Positions 23,949-35,183 of a stretch of DNA of 64,000 bases are shown here, in pieces; position 1 is the stretch's first letter, and every line of letters begins with the position of its first letter. Source of the DNA: Populus alba (taxonomy: Eukaryota; Streptophyta; Magnoliopsida; Malpighiales; Salicaceae). The notes under the pieces were generated by a model that ran no database searches, was not told the origin of the DNA, and worked only from the letters and a program-made list of their open reading frames with translations. A program made the position numbers and the translations under genes. Location of the stretch: positions 1,455,770 to 1,519,769 of the forward strand of contig NC_133284.1 of assembly GCF_005239225.2 (NCBI RefSeq), read 5' to 3'.

Positions 23949-25398
23949 ATGCGGAGAATGAAAACCAGAGCTAGTCGTTCACGTACGGTCGCAGCAAGTT
24001 CGTCTAGCAGCGAGGACGATATTTCCTTAGGTGCCTCTCAAGAAGAGGCACCTACACCACCTGCGTCGTCAACTGATGTTGCCTCTTCCAGCACTGGTTC
24101 ACAATGCAGATGCAGTGTGCCTTCGCAGTGGAATCAATTTACCCGCAAGTACGAGGCACAGTGGAAGGACGACCTTTCAATGTAAGTTTGTTAAGGTTTT
24201 AGTTTTTTTTAAAACATAATTTATGAAGTAATCACTATTTCATTAATTTCATTTATTTTCAGGTTCACAAACATTGAGGCCGCCCGAGTAATATCATCGG
24301 CGTTTAAATCATCGATGGAGATTCCATTGTTTCAATGGAGTCAGATACCAAGGCATCCTGAATGGATGCCTCAAATCAATGCATGGTTTTCCAGATTTAA
24401 GGTTAGTGTTAATATATAATTTTCAGCTTATTTCTAATAAATTATTAATATAATTGTAAATAAATTATTATTTTTTTAAAAAAATTAAATTTTTGTACAC
24501 AGGATCGATTCTACTGGGACAATGAACATAACACTGTTGTGAGGAGGGTCTGGGAAAATCACACGGCAACCAGGTAACATAAAAAACAATACAATTTTTT
24601 TTTAGAAAAAAATTTATGTTTCAAAATGTAATTTTTTCTTGCGTGAAATAGGCTGCGTGATTTTTGGTACAAAGCCCAAAAAAGGGCAAAAAAAAATAGT
24701 GAGGGATAGGGGGTTCCAAGGCTGGAACGATGTTGCGGTTTGGACGGATTTCAAACCGATATACATCCCGGAAGATATATGGCCGCACTATCTTCAGCAC
24801 GTGACGTCTGAGCGGTTCACACGACGCTCACAGTCCGGTTCTGGAAACCGGAATCAGCCAATTCATGGCTCGGTGACAACGCACACCGGCGGCTCTGTTC
24901 CATTTGCTGCACATACGAAACAGATGGTAAGATTAATTTAAATGAAATATTTTGTTCAATTAATTTATTAATAAATTGCGAAATGTTTGTTGTTAATAAA
25001 TGTTTTTCATTATAGGCTACGTCTCTTGGACATAAGCCGAGCCCGATGGAGCTCTTTGTGGAGACGCATGTGGGGAGTCAAGACTGCCAAAAGGGGGCGC
25101 AACAGTTCGTTGACAACCGTGCTCAACATTTCGTGGTATGTTTGTTCAACCATTTTATTTTGTAAGTTATTATTATGTTTATTGAATTGAATATGATGAT
25201 TACTTTTTTTATTTTCAGGAGACCTATAATAATCGGTTGAAGGAGAGATACGAGGACGATCCAACGACCCATTCGGAATTTACAGACGGATATATTCGGT
25301 CGATATTTCAACAATTCACCGACACATTTACCGATGGTAACTTTTCGTCAATGAATTGTTATATCACTGATGGATTAACATCCATTAGTATATTTTAA
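23949..25398 (+). pseudogene. CACTA second transposase gene (Transposase_24 / Ptta-En-Spm type)
   Basis: Exons can be read through GT-AG boundaries. Exon 1 runs 23949-24181 (MRRMKTRASRSRTV, Ser-rich, then CSVPSQWNQFTRKYEAQW). A second starts at about 24263 (FTNIEAARVISSAFKSSM..WFSRFK), a third at about 24503 (DRFYWDNEHNTVVRRVWENHTATR), a fourth at about 24651 (LRDFWYKAQKRAKKNSEG, then frame change, WNDVAVWTDFKPIYIP.EDIWPHYLQHV.SERFTRRS), a fifth at about 25016 (ATSLGHKPSPMELFVETHVG), and a last from about 25220 (ETYNNRLKERYEDDP) to the stop at 25398. This is the standard order of the plant Ptta/En/Spm transposase domain. The A9 run at about 24689 causes a frameshift and the TAG at about 24708 stops frame one, so the copy appears broken at one point only. 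Confidence 0.8.
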
Positions 25399-25626
25399 GC
25401 GGGAAACTTTTTTTTTTGGACACAAATTCCTTCTGTAAAACCGTCGGCAAATGGTTTTTTTGTTTTTCCGACTGATATAGTGAAGGAATGAGGAATCACC
25501 GATGAAAGGTAAGTTGACGGACGTATTTTATCAGTAATGTAGTCGATAAATAATTTACCGACGTACTCTCAATCACCCACCGACGGGATATTTCCATCGG
25601 TAAAACTATGAAATCTTGTAGTGAAT

Positions 25627-26300
25627 CAAGACTTCTTTCAAGGATGTGTGATGACTTATTATTTCTAGAAAATTATTTTGGATATTTACTACTTAGGGTT
25701 TCTTTATCCAAATATTAACAGTGAATAATAACAAGTTATTCCCAATAATATTTTGGATATTCATCTCTTTGAAATTTTTTTATTCAAACATTAACGGTGA
25801 ATAATAGATGACTTTCCCCCAAAATAAGATTTTTGTATTTTTTGGAATATTGGCCAACACCCTTTGGAGTTTTACAAACATGTTGTAAAATCCAAAATGC
25901 AAGAAAATAATTTAAAAAAAAATCCATGCGAAAACACATTTTCAAAACTTCAAATATTTGTTTTTTTTTTTTTTTAAAAAAAAAAAAACATTTAAAACAT
26001 GTTAGGGTATTGGCCGTATGCAACACACAAAAAAACATTTTTGATATTTTCTTTGTCAAAAACTCAAAACATCACATTTAATCATAATTAAAATCAACAA
26101 AGCACATATTAGTCAAATTCTTAAGGCTTTAATAAATCAGTTATTAAATCCTAAAAAATATGTAAAAACATATTCTTAGAAAATACAACATGATTTTATT
26201 TTTCCTCGAGATATTTAACTATATACAAATTAAAACACTTTTTTTTCTTTTCTTGATTTTACAGAAAAAAACACATTCTTTTTTTATTATGTTTTTTTTT
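25627..26300 (-). mobile_element. Tat/Ogre-type LTR, continuation right of CACTA
   Basis: It continues the LTR at 14676-15173 across the CACTA insertion. Typical phrases of the AT-rich middle of these LTRs appear, such as 'ggaatattggccaacaccctttggagttttacaaacatgttgtaaa' (about 25850) and 'aaggctttaataaatcagttattaaa' (about 26123), comparable with 450-490 and 19200-19250. No genes are seen. It ends at the target duplication of the next solo LTR. Confidence 0.55.
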
Positions 26301-26305
26301 ATCTG

Positions 26306-28776
26306 TGTCGCACCCGACATTGCAGCGGCCCTAAAAATAATTCTCTTGAATTATTATGGAAAAAGAATAGATTTCTGGCATCCGGTTCTTTTAGAAAAAT
26401 ATGTTTTATTTGAGGAGTCGCCACCTAGTATTATGATCACTAGGAACCTTAACTGGTCAACAGAGATTCTATGGTACGAGACTGGTTACATAAAAAAGAA
26501 GATATTATCACCCCTTAAATGTTATGTTTAAGGCAGACTGCATTGCTGGTTTTGTCTTAAATTGCTAAACATTTATTCGCTTATGCTATGATGATTTGTT
26601 TATAATATTCCTGACTTTGGCGCCAGTGAATATTCGATCTCGAATAATTCCAATTTAAAAATTCAACCACGAATAAATCCAACTCTGGCGTTGGTAAATA
26701 TTCCACCACAAATAATTCCAATTAAAAAATTTGACCACGAATAAATCCAACTCTGGCGTTTGTAAATATTCCAACCCTGAATAATTCCAACTCTGGCGTT
26801 GGTAAAAATTCCACCATGAATAATTCCAACTCTGGCGCCGGTAAAAATTCATAGCTGCAAAAAAAAATCAATATATATATATATTTTTTTTTTCATATCA
26901 GTGAATAAGTTGAAAAAAATAAATTTTTTCTAAGACATGTAAAAAATTTTATTTCTATACTTTCTATTTTTGAAATTTTTTTATTTACATTTGTGCTGGT
27001 TCTAGTGACCGGGTTTTACATTCAACTACAGAAATAAGAAAGAATTGAATTATAATTCACTGTAGCAAGTGAATTATAATTCACAGCTACTGTAGCTGTG
27101 AATTATAATGCAAAGGAGAGAAGAAAATACTTACCTGGTTCTGGTGCAGCCGGAGGCGAAGATGAAGATCCCGCTCATCGTTCCCCCTCTGTCTTCTCCC
27201 TTTTTCTCTTCTGTTTTGGTTTTCCCTGCTCGATGTTTTGTCTTTTGTTCTTCACGTTCATCTTTGTTCTTTTTGTTCTCTCAGTTCATCATCCGGTTTC
27301 CCTCCCTTGGTCTTCCCCTCGGTTCCTTCTCTCTCCCCTGTTTGCGCCCTCTGATTTTCCTTGTTTCCAGTCGCTCACTATCTCTGTTTTCTTGCTCTCG
27401 TTCTCTGTTTCCAGTGTTCTTCCTTAGTCAAGTCGACGGGGGTTCTTCTCCTGTCTGGGTTCCTGATGCGGGGAGACGAAGTCGAAGACGATGGTAATGG
27501 CGTGCCTGGACAACGCTTCTGTTGTTCTTTCCTTCTGCTTCTCTACTCCTTCCTTTTATGTTCACTGTTTTCTCTGGTTCTCTCTTCCTCTCCTTTTTCC
27601 AGTCTCTTCCTCTGTTGCTGAGGTTATGAAGGAGTTCTACCGTCCCTCTCCTCTGTTTCCCTCTGCCTCTGGTTTTTTCTCTTCGTGCGTCCTCTGTCTG
27701 TTCTTGAAGAAACCAGAGGCCACCAACGTGCGCTCCTTTTCTCTTCTTCTTCCCCCTTGTGTCTTGGTTCTCTCCTCTGGTTCCCTTTTCTTTCCCCCTC
27801 TCTCCTGGCTTTTTTTCGTGTCCTTTTTTCTCTCTGTTTAGCCCCTGGTTTTTTTCGTGTTTCCCCTGGTTCACCTTTTCCCCCTCAGTTCTGTCTCCTT
27901 CCCCTGTCGTGCATGGCCTCCTTTTCTCTCTTTTCAGTCAAAAAATCCCCCCCTCTTCCTTGTTGGCTGCGACTCCTTCTCCTTTTATAAGGCCAAAATC
28001 GGTGGTAACGACCAGCCTCCTAAATGCAACCAACCCTTTAAATGCCTTCAATGCTGAAACTTAAGTGTTGGTTGGAAACCGATGAAACGGAGGAAGAAGA
28101 CAGTGAACAGTTTTGTCCAAGAAACGGCTCAGTTTTTCCCATCAACTGCTATTTATGATTTGGTCCTTGAAGTTTTGAAATGTTTGTAACTAAGCCCCTA
28201 GATAAACTTTAATTGGATCCTTGCATTTCCGCGCCATTTTCAAGCTGGTCCTTGGATTTAAATGTTTGCAATTTGGACCCCAATTAAACCCCAAACTTTG
28301 ATATTTCTTCAATTAAGTCCCCAGTTTCATTAATTAAATTAATTCCAAGCCAATTAAGTCCAAAAACTTATCAATTCTCCAATTAAACCCTTGATTGGAT
28401 TAATTAAATTAATTTTCAAGCTTAATTAAGTCTCAAAACTTATCAATTCTCCAATTAAATCCTTGATTGGATGAATTAAATTAATTTCAAGCTTAATTAA
28501 ATCTCAAAACTTATCAATTCTCCAATTAAACCCTTAATTGGATTAATTAAATTAATTCCAAGCTTAATTAGATTAATTTCAAAGTTTAATTAAACCCCAA
28601 AAAACTTCCAATTATGTTACCCTTAACCCAAAATTTAATTCATTCTTTATTTATTTCATTTTACTTGTTTTTTCATCATCATTATTATTATTTTTCATCA
28701 ATTTTTTTTATCCTTTTTTAGTAAATAAAATAATAATAAATATAAAAATAAAATGGTAAAAAATTGGGTTATGACA
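26306..28776 (-). mobile_element. solo LTR (type C), TSD ATCTG
   Basis: This 2471-bp LTR starts TGTCGCACCCGACATTGC and ends GGGTTATGACA, flanked by ATCTG at 26301-26305 and 28777-28781. It is a relative, in inverse orientation, of the split LTR 48135-62863. It has the inverted box (26414-26428), a minisatellite (26640-26860), a donor-like CAG|GTAAGT on the minus strand (complement of 27129-27137), a pyrimidine-rich stretch at 27180-27960 producing long shadow ORFs, and four repeats of an 'aaaacttatcaattctccaattaaa' phrase at 28360-28540. Confidence 0.95.
26640..26860. repeat. minisatellite with 'aattccaactctggcgttggtaaa' units
   Basis: Five to six imperfect units of about 35-42 bases alternate 'aatccaactctggcgttggtaaatattcca' and 'ccacgaataa'. 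The inverse array sits at 62395-62575 in the sister LTR, so it is a fixed part of this LTR type. Confidence 0.85.
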
Positions 28777-28781
28777 ATCTG

Positions 28782-29770
28782 CACTCACATTTACATGTTA
28801 CCAATCACCAAAATTCAAAATAAAACAAACCATACATCACACAAATAAAATTACATAATAGCCCCTAAAACTCCAAGGAAAATGTTGGGAAGGCTTCTGG
28901 ACCACAAAACAGTGGCAGCGCGTCTCCTCCACGCGCCACCGCCACTAGCAGCGCATGGGTTCACTCGCCTCTACAGGAAATGTTTGGAAACAGGTGGATC
29001 TAGCCTGGCTTCGTCTCTTCTTCCCTTCCTCGCCGGCAATGAAGATCACCGTCACTTGCAACAAGAGTAAAACACAAACAGCAGCTGATTTTAAGTTTTT
29101 TTGTTTCTTGTTCATGGATCTGTTTTCTTTCTCTTCTTCTCTGTTTTGGATCTGCTTCTCTCTACAAATATGTTCTTTCTTTTCATTTCCCATTCTTCTC
29201 TGTCTCAGGTGGCGGTAAGACCACAGGGGCCGCCAGCTGCTAGGCTTTGGGTTTCCGTCCGGTCTGTGCTACTATCGATGGCCGGTTCATGTCTTGGCGA
29301 AGACGACAACCTGCAAACTGCTCCCTTTTGGTTGGAGGGGAATGAGCAGATCGGGGTGAATGGCCTGTGGGGGTTGCTATCCTTTGGCTGGTTTCGGGGC
29401 CGGTTAAAGGAGATTGAAGGAATGAACGGGGGTGGCCGGGTCTTCACGAGCTACGCGATGATGGTGAAGGAGAAACAGTTAAGTGAGAAATGGGAAATGG
29501 TAGCTCTTGTTCTGTGAGTTGGAGGATGACAGATCAATGAAGACGAAGAAGGCTGGTTTGGGTGGTCTATGGGGAAAGATGGGGGCGGTTGAGAGAGGGA
29601 AGAAAGGCCAAGAGAGTAGAGTGATGGGGTGCTCAGGTCGGCTGAGAGGAGACTGTTGATCTATGGTCAGCCAAAAAGGGAAACCGAAAATTCTCTTGGG
29701 CCAAAGTTGAGTTTTCTCTGGTTTGGTTAAAGGGAGGAGAGCTCGTGAGGGAGAGTCCGCTCGATGAACT
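28782..29770. other. unassigned, probably LTR-derived sequence
   Basis: No protein family is recognisable. The composition is that of the GC-richer leader parts of the LTRs nearby: a pyrimidine-rich stretch (29000-29200), a splice-like 'tctctgtctcag|gtggcgg' at about 29200-29216, and G-rich sequence after it. Several short ORFs on both strands overlap and look accidental. It may be the remaining part of the LTR begun at 14676, but I could not find its end or target duplication. Confidence 0.35.
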
Positions 29771-31189
29771 ACCTTATTAATATCAGGAATACGTCTTATA
29801 TATAAGTTTGTAATCCTTGATATTACAAGACAAAATAATTTTTTAATATTTTTTAAATGTTGGCCTAGTTCTTATGACTTTAATAAACTAGTTATTAAAG
29901 CAAAAAATGCATGCTAAGACATATGTTTTTTTGTTATATGAAAACATGATATGAGAATTTTTTTTATTTGATAGACTTGATCGTATGCAAGAAAACAAAA
30001 ATATTTTTCTGATTTTTTTTCTATATACTTTTTGCATTATTTTAGAAAAAACTGGGTATTTTAATATTGGATTTGTAAGTTTACAGTATAAAAATACAAA
30101 TCAATACTAATCAAAATGATATAAAATACGCAAGAAAACCACAAAATTTTTGAAAGTATTTCTAAAGAAGTTTTGGATTTTTTGGTCTGGGTCAGACTTA
30201 GTCCAGTCATGAATAGTTGTTCACCACTATTCACATGCAGAATAGTGAAGATAGGGGGTGGTGTAGCAGAAAGAAGAAGGAGAAGAAGCTGACCTGCAGT
30301 GGCTCATGGTGGCATTCACTAGTGGCAATGAAGAGGAAGAATGGCGGTGGTTCACGGCAAGGAACAGTGGCGACTTGGGAGCTTCTTGGCTGGTGGTTCT
30401 TCTTTCTTTCTCTATGTTTTCTCTTCTGCTCTGTTTCTACTCTTCTTCCTTCTCTCTTTCTCTTCTATTTTCTATCTTTTGTTTCATTCACTCTTTCTCT
30501 CTTCTTTGTTTCTCTTTTCCTCCTCTCCTTCTTTCCACCTATGTTCTCCCCTTTTTCTTTGGCTTTTTTGTTTATGTTTGTTCCCTCCTCTCTCTCTGGT
30601 TCTACCCATATGCCTTCCCTTCTGGTTCTTCTTTTTTCTTTTTCATTTTTGTTTTCTATTCTTTTCTCTCCGTGTTCTCTCTATTTCCACTAAAAAAAAA
30701 AATCTCATCTTTGTTCCCCCCATTCTTTTCTTTTCTTTTTCTTTCTTTTCTTTTTCCTCTGTAATCTCCTCAAAATTTTCTCCCCTTCTCAAATTTTCCT
30801 CCCCTTTTTTTCTCTTCCATGCCTCTCAATATTTATAGGCAGAGGGGGAGAGGGTCACTCTACCCTGTCTCGTCATGGTGCAGGGTAAGATGGTGTGGGA
30901 CGGTTTCTCTGCAGCCGCCCCAGAGCATGTTTGCAGGGCATATATAGTGCCCGCGCCCCTGTCTTTTCTTCGGCGTGTTGGCAGTGTATGTGGGAGTATG
31001 GGTTGTGTCGGGTGAGTGGTCAAGTCAGGGGAAGAGAAAGAGCGGGAAAAATGATTTAAAATCTTTTTCTTTCCTGCCTCTGCATGCGCAGGGGAAGAAG
31101 GAGAGCAGTGCTATTCAAAATGACACTATTTTGGTTTTTTTTTTTTTTGGAAAGAAAAGAAAATGAATTTGGAAATAACTCAAAAATAA
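29771..31189 (-). mobile_element. truncated Tat/Ogre-type LTR
   Basis: It joins in at 'ttaatatcaggaatacgtctta', which matches position 357 of the first LTR and 19122 of the solo LTR. It continues in the same order (30008 'ctatatactttttgcatt', 30230 'cacatgcagaatagtgaagat', GAA-rich leader, TATA on the minus strand near 30833) to a worn end 'actcaaaaataaattatgac' at about 31188. The box-bearing third is missing. It abuts lipoxygenase exon sequence directly. Confidence 0.7.
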
Positions 31190-32110
31190 ATTATGACGTC
31201 TTCCTTGATTATTTCATCCGTGATTGCTGACTCCGTTGGACCATAGATGTTAGGATCAGGTTTACTTCTGAGCGGCCATTCCTGCATGATTTTATCCAAC
31301 ATCGGGGCAAATTATTACCAAATTTGTTCATGCAATAAAATTAGTATCTTACGCAGGCTTCTGTTTCCTTAATTTCTCCTATTTCCGAATTTATACTAGC
31401 AAAGTATTTCCAGCTATGTTTAAGATTAGTCATTGGCTGGTTTTTTACATGTAGCATGTCTCTTTGTTCATGATGGCGCCTGCTTTCTTAATTTCTTTAT
31501 TTATATCCGTCATTCCTCAAGTCTTACAGGTTTGATTCCGTAGAATCTGATGCACTTTCTCATTGATCGTAGGGTACAAAATAATTTTAAAAAATCATGA
31601 CATTTTGTGATCTCAATCAACCCTGATGGTTTCCAATGCAATTGTTCCAAGAAAATTAAACTTTGATAAATGGTCAATAATAACATTGTTTTTCTTTCTT
31701 AATTAGTCTCCATTACTTGAGGAGTCTCAAATCGCAACTCGTATTTAACAAGCTGCTTTATAAACTTGGGCAAGAAACTAGTCTCTCCTAGCGAAGCGGA
31801 AGGCAAGTTGATTCCTTCATTGAAGAGTACATCCATGGCTGTGAAGTATGGGAATGTAGCCTTATTATTGAAAGCAGCTTGTTAAACAACATGAACCAGC
31901 ACTGACTTCCGCAAACTTCTACCATACACCTATCCATTTTTGGTCAGACTAATGAAGGGGCTGCTAGAACTGTTGTGAACATGAATAAAAGCATTAGGTT
32001 TTCAGTCCCGCACCATTTTTTTTCCACATTTTAACTTACAATTCTTGGTCCGTGGCCGCCCTGTTCGGCAACGTCTACAATAAGGGTGTTCTTCGCCGCC
32101 TAGCAACGGT
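31190..32110 (-). pseudogene. lipoxygenase pseudogene 1 (three exon pieces)
   Basis: Minus-strand translation gives, in gene order, [19 protein letters not shown] (32110-32041, end of the third exon, followed by a gtaagt donor), then [29 protein letters not shown] (about 31865-31723, fourth-exon equivalent). After a lost exon comes EWPLRSKPDPNIYGPTESAI (31281-31190, start of the sixth-exon equivalent with a cag acceptor). The sequence between is intron-like. The exon encoding '[13 protein letters not shown]' is missing and the 3' half is replaced by an LTR at 31189. Wording differs from the intact gene, so it descends from a paralog. Confidence 0.85.
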
Positions 32111-32760
32111 GTTTTTAAATCAAGGGCTTCTCTAATATGTAAATGTTATGTTTTGAATGATTTAGGATTTTATACTTTTATGAATTGGTATAAATATAAG
32201 ATAAATTTATTTTTTTATTCAATAAAAATAGGTATCATGGAATATTAAATTATATGTATATCCATCAAGACTGAGTTTTATTCTTAAACAATCTTAAGAA
32301 TGTATCCCCGCATCGTCTTAATATGTTAATTAGAAAAAAAAATATTACATTTTAGTAGACATTGGTTCTAAAATTTGAATTTAAAAGATCAAGAAAAAAT
32401 ATATATATATATATATAGTACCATAACAGCATAACTTTTGAGGGTGATATTGAAAGAAAACAAAGTTCAATTTCCAAATAAAAAAGAATCTAAACTTCAA
32501 GGGATTTCGAAGAAAATTTTATTAATAAACCGTGATAAATGTAAGACGATGAATAATAACAACACAGTAAAAGCATGTTAATATTAACGTTAATGCTGGA
32601 GATTAAGAGAGAAGGAGGGATGGGAGGAAATATGCCCTCACTGGCTCTTATTTCCTTGTGATAATAGATAATTAGATATCTTCATCATTTTACGTGTTAA
32701 TTATTATTATTTTTAATGATTTTAAAGATACATTGGTATATTTAAAGGAATAATCTTTTG
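32000..32760. repeat. segmental duplication, copy a
   Basis: About 755 bases here are repeated in direct orientation at 35184-35940 with few differences. The unit begins inside the lipoxygenase exon piece ('gcaccattttttttcc...') and ends 'tttaaaggaataatcttttg'. It includes the phrase 'ccctcactggctcttatttccttgtgat'. Copy a has an extra (AT)n at 32398-32416. Confidence 0.9.
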
Positions 32761-32974
32761 TGAAATTTCAATATAGTACCATCCATCCATTCCAACTTGG
32801 AACCATAGTTTTTAAAATACAATATGAGGGTAGATTTGGGGAAAAGCCTGAGTCGAGAGGGTTGACTAAAAATATATATATATTTTAAAATAAATAATAT
32901 TATTTTGACAATTTTTCTTATAAAAACCAATGAATTAATGGTTGGGTATTGATTGTGTTAGGCTCAAGTCACCG

Positions 32975-33760
32975 GTCAAGACGAGTTTTTGATGAGGTCA
33001 ATTGAGTTTGTTCTATTTTTATTTTTATTCAACTCGGACTGATCCAAGCCCTAGGTCCCTGGTCAAACTCGAGCCGGTCCATGTTTTAAAACATTGCTTG
33101 GAACAATACCATCTCCATCTCCACCCAAAAAAGTGAAAAGTTTTTACTTAGTTTCTATTTCGAAGATAAAAGGGTTGTTTAAGACAGTGCAGGTAATTGA
33201 TTTTCAAAGTATTTTTTACTTGAAAATATATCAAAATAATTTTTAATTTTTTTTTTTTTTAACATCAGCACATCAAAACGATATGAACATATACAAAAAT
33301 TAGTTTTATATATTTTTTACAGAATACAAAAAAAAAAAACATTTAAACAAACCTTACTTCCTTGAAAAAAGCCGAGTTTTTGACTAGGTCAATTGAGTTT
33401 GTTTTATTTTTATTTTTCTTCAATTCGGACTAATCCAATCCCTAAATTCCCGGTCAAACTCGAGTTGGTCCATGTTTTAAAACACCACTTGGAACAATAC
33501 CATCTCAATCTCCACCCAAAAAAACAAAAAGTATCCACTTAGTTTCTATTTCGAAGATAAAAGGGTTGTTTGAGACTGTGGTAGCGATTAATTTTTAAAG
33601 TGTGTTTTGTTTGAAAATATATCAAAATAATTTAAAAAAAAAATTATTTTGAACATTAGCACATCAAAACGATATGAAAACATAAAAAAAATTATTTTAT
33701 ATATTTTTGACAGAATAAAAAAATAACATTAAAACAAACCTTACTTCCCTGAAGAAGGAT
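32975..33760. repeat. two direct repeats of about 382 bp
   Basis: 'gaggtcaattgagtttgttctattttta' at 32994 recurs at 33376. Both units then run through 'caaactcgag', 'ccatgttttaaaaca', 'ggaacaataccatctc', 'gtttctatttcgaagataaaagggttgttt' and 'gaaaatatatcaaaataat', and end 'acatcaaaacgatatgaa'. The second half of each unit resembles short interspersed repeats I associate with Salicaceae genomes. Confidence 0.85.
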
Positions 33761-33815
33761 GTACATATCACAGAATACAAAACTATATTAGTTATCAGTA
33801 CTTTGGTACCCCACA

Positions 33816-34199
33816 CATAGTTTTAAAACCCGGCCCGGCCCGACGGGTCGACCCGGGACCCGGCCGACCCGGGCATGGGACCGGTCCGGGTGAAGGCCAA
33901 AACCCGTTTGGGAATTGGCCCGGCCAGACCCGGTCGACCCGGGACCCGGTGGGTCGACCCGGGACCCGGTTGACCCGGCAAGACCCGGTCAACATCTAGC
34001 CCCAAACCCGTTGACTTTTATTTTTTTTTGTTTTTTTTTTTTTGCTAAAACGACGTCGTTTTGATTTTTTTTAAAAAAAATTAAAATTTTTTTTTGACCC
34101 AGCCGACCCGGCGACCCGGCCGAGACCCGGTGACCCGGTCAAAACCCGGAACCCGGGCCTTGGACCGGGTCGACCACCGGGCCGGGTCTTAAAACTATG
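33816..34199. mobile_element. GC-rich foldback/MITE-like element
   Basis: Termini are inverted copies: CATAGTTTTAAAACCCGGCC at the left and the inverse of CATAGTTTTAAGACCCGGCC at the right. CCCCACA lies immediately before (33809-33815) and, after one extra C, again at 34201-34207, compatible with a 7-8 bp target duplication. The two arms are dense in 'acccggt/gacccgg' octamers, and the centre is T-rich with 'aaaacgacgtcgtttt'. There is no coding capacity. Confidence 0.7.
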
Positions 34200-34309
34200 C
34201 CCCCACACCCCAAAATGAGATTGTAGCTAACTTTACAGCTACGGCTCCCCAGCAGCTAAAGTCACAGCTAAAATAAACTTTAAGTTACACAGACTATATT
34301 TCGACCACA

Positions 34310-35183
34310 AATCGTTAATGATCTTATCTATCCATGGATCCTGTCTCTTACTAACCGTACGTGGAAGGACCACTCCTTTACCTTACAAATAATTTATAGT
34401 TTTTTAATGGGTTTTTCCTTTATGTTGAGGGAATGATTTGTTTTTGTTTTGTTTTTTAAAATAAAAAAAAAAGTTATATTGTTTTTTCTTTTTTAAATAT
34501 TTTGTTGTCAAGAAAATATTATTAGAAAATTGGTAAATACAACAAAAATTTAACCACCACAATATTCAATCGGTCAACATCCTTGTTTTGATTATATATT
34601 TTTTAGGATTCTTCATATTAAATAAGCAAAACTATTTATTTTTTGTTTAAATTCAATTTGAAAATTTAAATATGTATTGCATATTTTTGTAGTATATGTA
34701 ATTTGTTTGTATGTTTATTTGTTTTATAGCTTTTTCCCCATATAAATTTGTTGTATGAATGTAAGGTTTATATATGTTGAGTTTGTTTGAGATTTTAAAA
34801 AATTTAGTTTATTTTTAATTTAATGAAATTGATTTTGAATTTGTGACTTAGGTGTTTTGTAATTAAATAAATAATACTTTATTTAATGGATCTATTTTAT
34901 ATTTTGTCAATTTTATTGTTGAGTTGAAAATTTTGTTAAATGTATAAGAATTTCAATCTATGTAAATAATTGGTAATGATTTAAGAGTATTATTAAAATA
35001 GATTAAATAAGTTTGATTCAAATTAATATTAATTAACTAATTTATTTAGTTTATAAAATTAATTAATATATATTGTTATTAATATTATATATAGGTTTGA
35101 TATAAGTAATGAATAATTATTTATGAATATATCAAGATTCAATTAAAAGGTTTTGTAGTATGGATTATTATAATTATTTTGAG
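34310..35183 (+). mobile_element. CACTA 5' leader fragment (second subfamily)
   Basis: It aligns with 62885-63284 from 'aatgatcttatctatccat' onward and, more distantly, with 2500-3060 and with 15700-16340 of the CACTA element. The last part reads 'gtaatgaataattatttatgaatatatcaag...ggattattataattattttgagggtttta', the worn counterpart of the TNP2 first-exon start. It stops at the boundary of the duplicated segment, so the rest of the transposase is missing. Confidence 0.65.

Larger units (their letters stand above)
15174..25623 (+). mobile_element. CACTA (En/Spm) DNA transposon with TSD AAT
   Basis: The left end reads CATTACCAGAAATTTGC. The right end reads ATGAAATCTTGTAGTG, the inverse of CACTACAAGATTTCAT. 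AAT lies on both sides (15171-15173, 25624-25626), the 3-bp target duplication expected of CACTA elements. Both ends carry many copies of 'ccgacggaa/tccgtcggt' subterminal motifs (15200-15550; 22400-22830; 25320-25610). Inside are a TNP2-type transposase (broken) and a second transposase gene. The span of 10.45 kb includes a 2.2-kb solo LTR, so the element itself was about 8.2 kb. The left CACTA end is mutated (CATTA), and together with the broken transposase this implies it cannot move by itself now. Confidence 0.9.

Noticed and set aside
26640..26860. Possible CRISPR-like array
   Set aside because: Units are contiguous, imperfect and lack unique spacers; this is a minisatellite in an LTR of a plant genome.
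27098..28064. Several open frames of 85-148 codons on both strands
   Set aside because: A pyrimidine-rich stretch within the solo LTR 26306-28776; no domain, no conserved start, frames overlap.
28882..29520. Possible host gene (frames 28882-29070 and 29101-29517)
   Set aside because: No recognisable domain; frames on both strands overlap, and composition equals LTR leaders. A captured gene fragment cannot be excluded.
30217..30838. Phe/Ser/Leu-rich open frames resembling membrane proteins
   Set aside because: Low-complexity CT-rich LTR leader; the same region in sister LTRs is not open in the same frame.
33795..34005. Gly/Pro/Arg-rich open frames
   Set aside because: Produced by the ACCCGG repeats of the foldback element.
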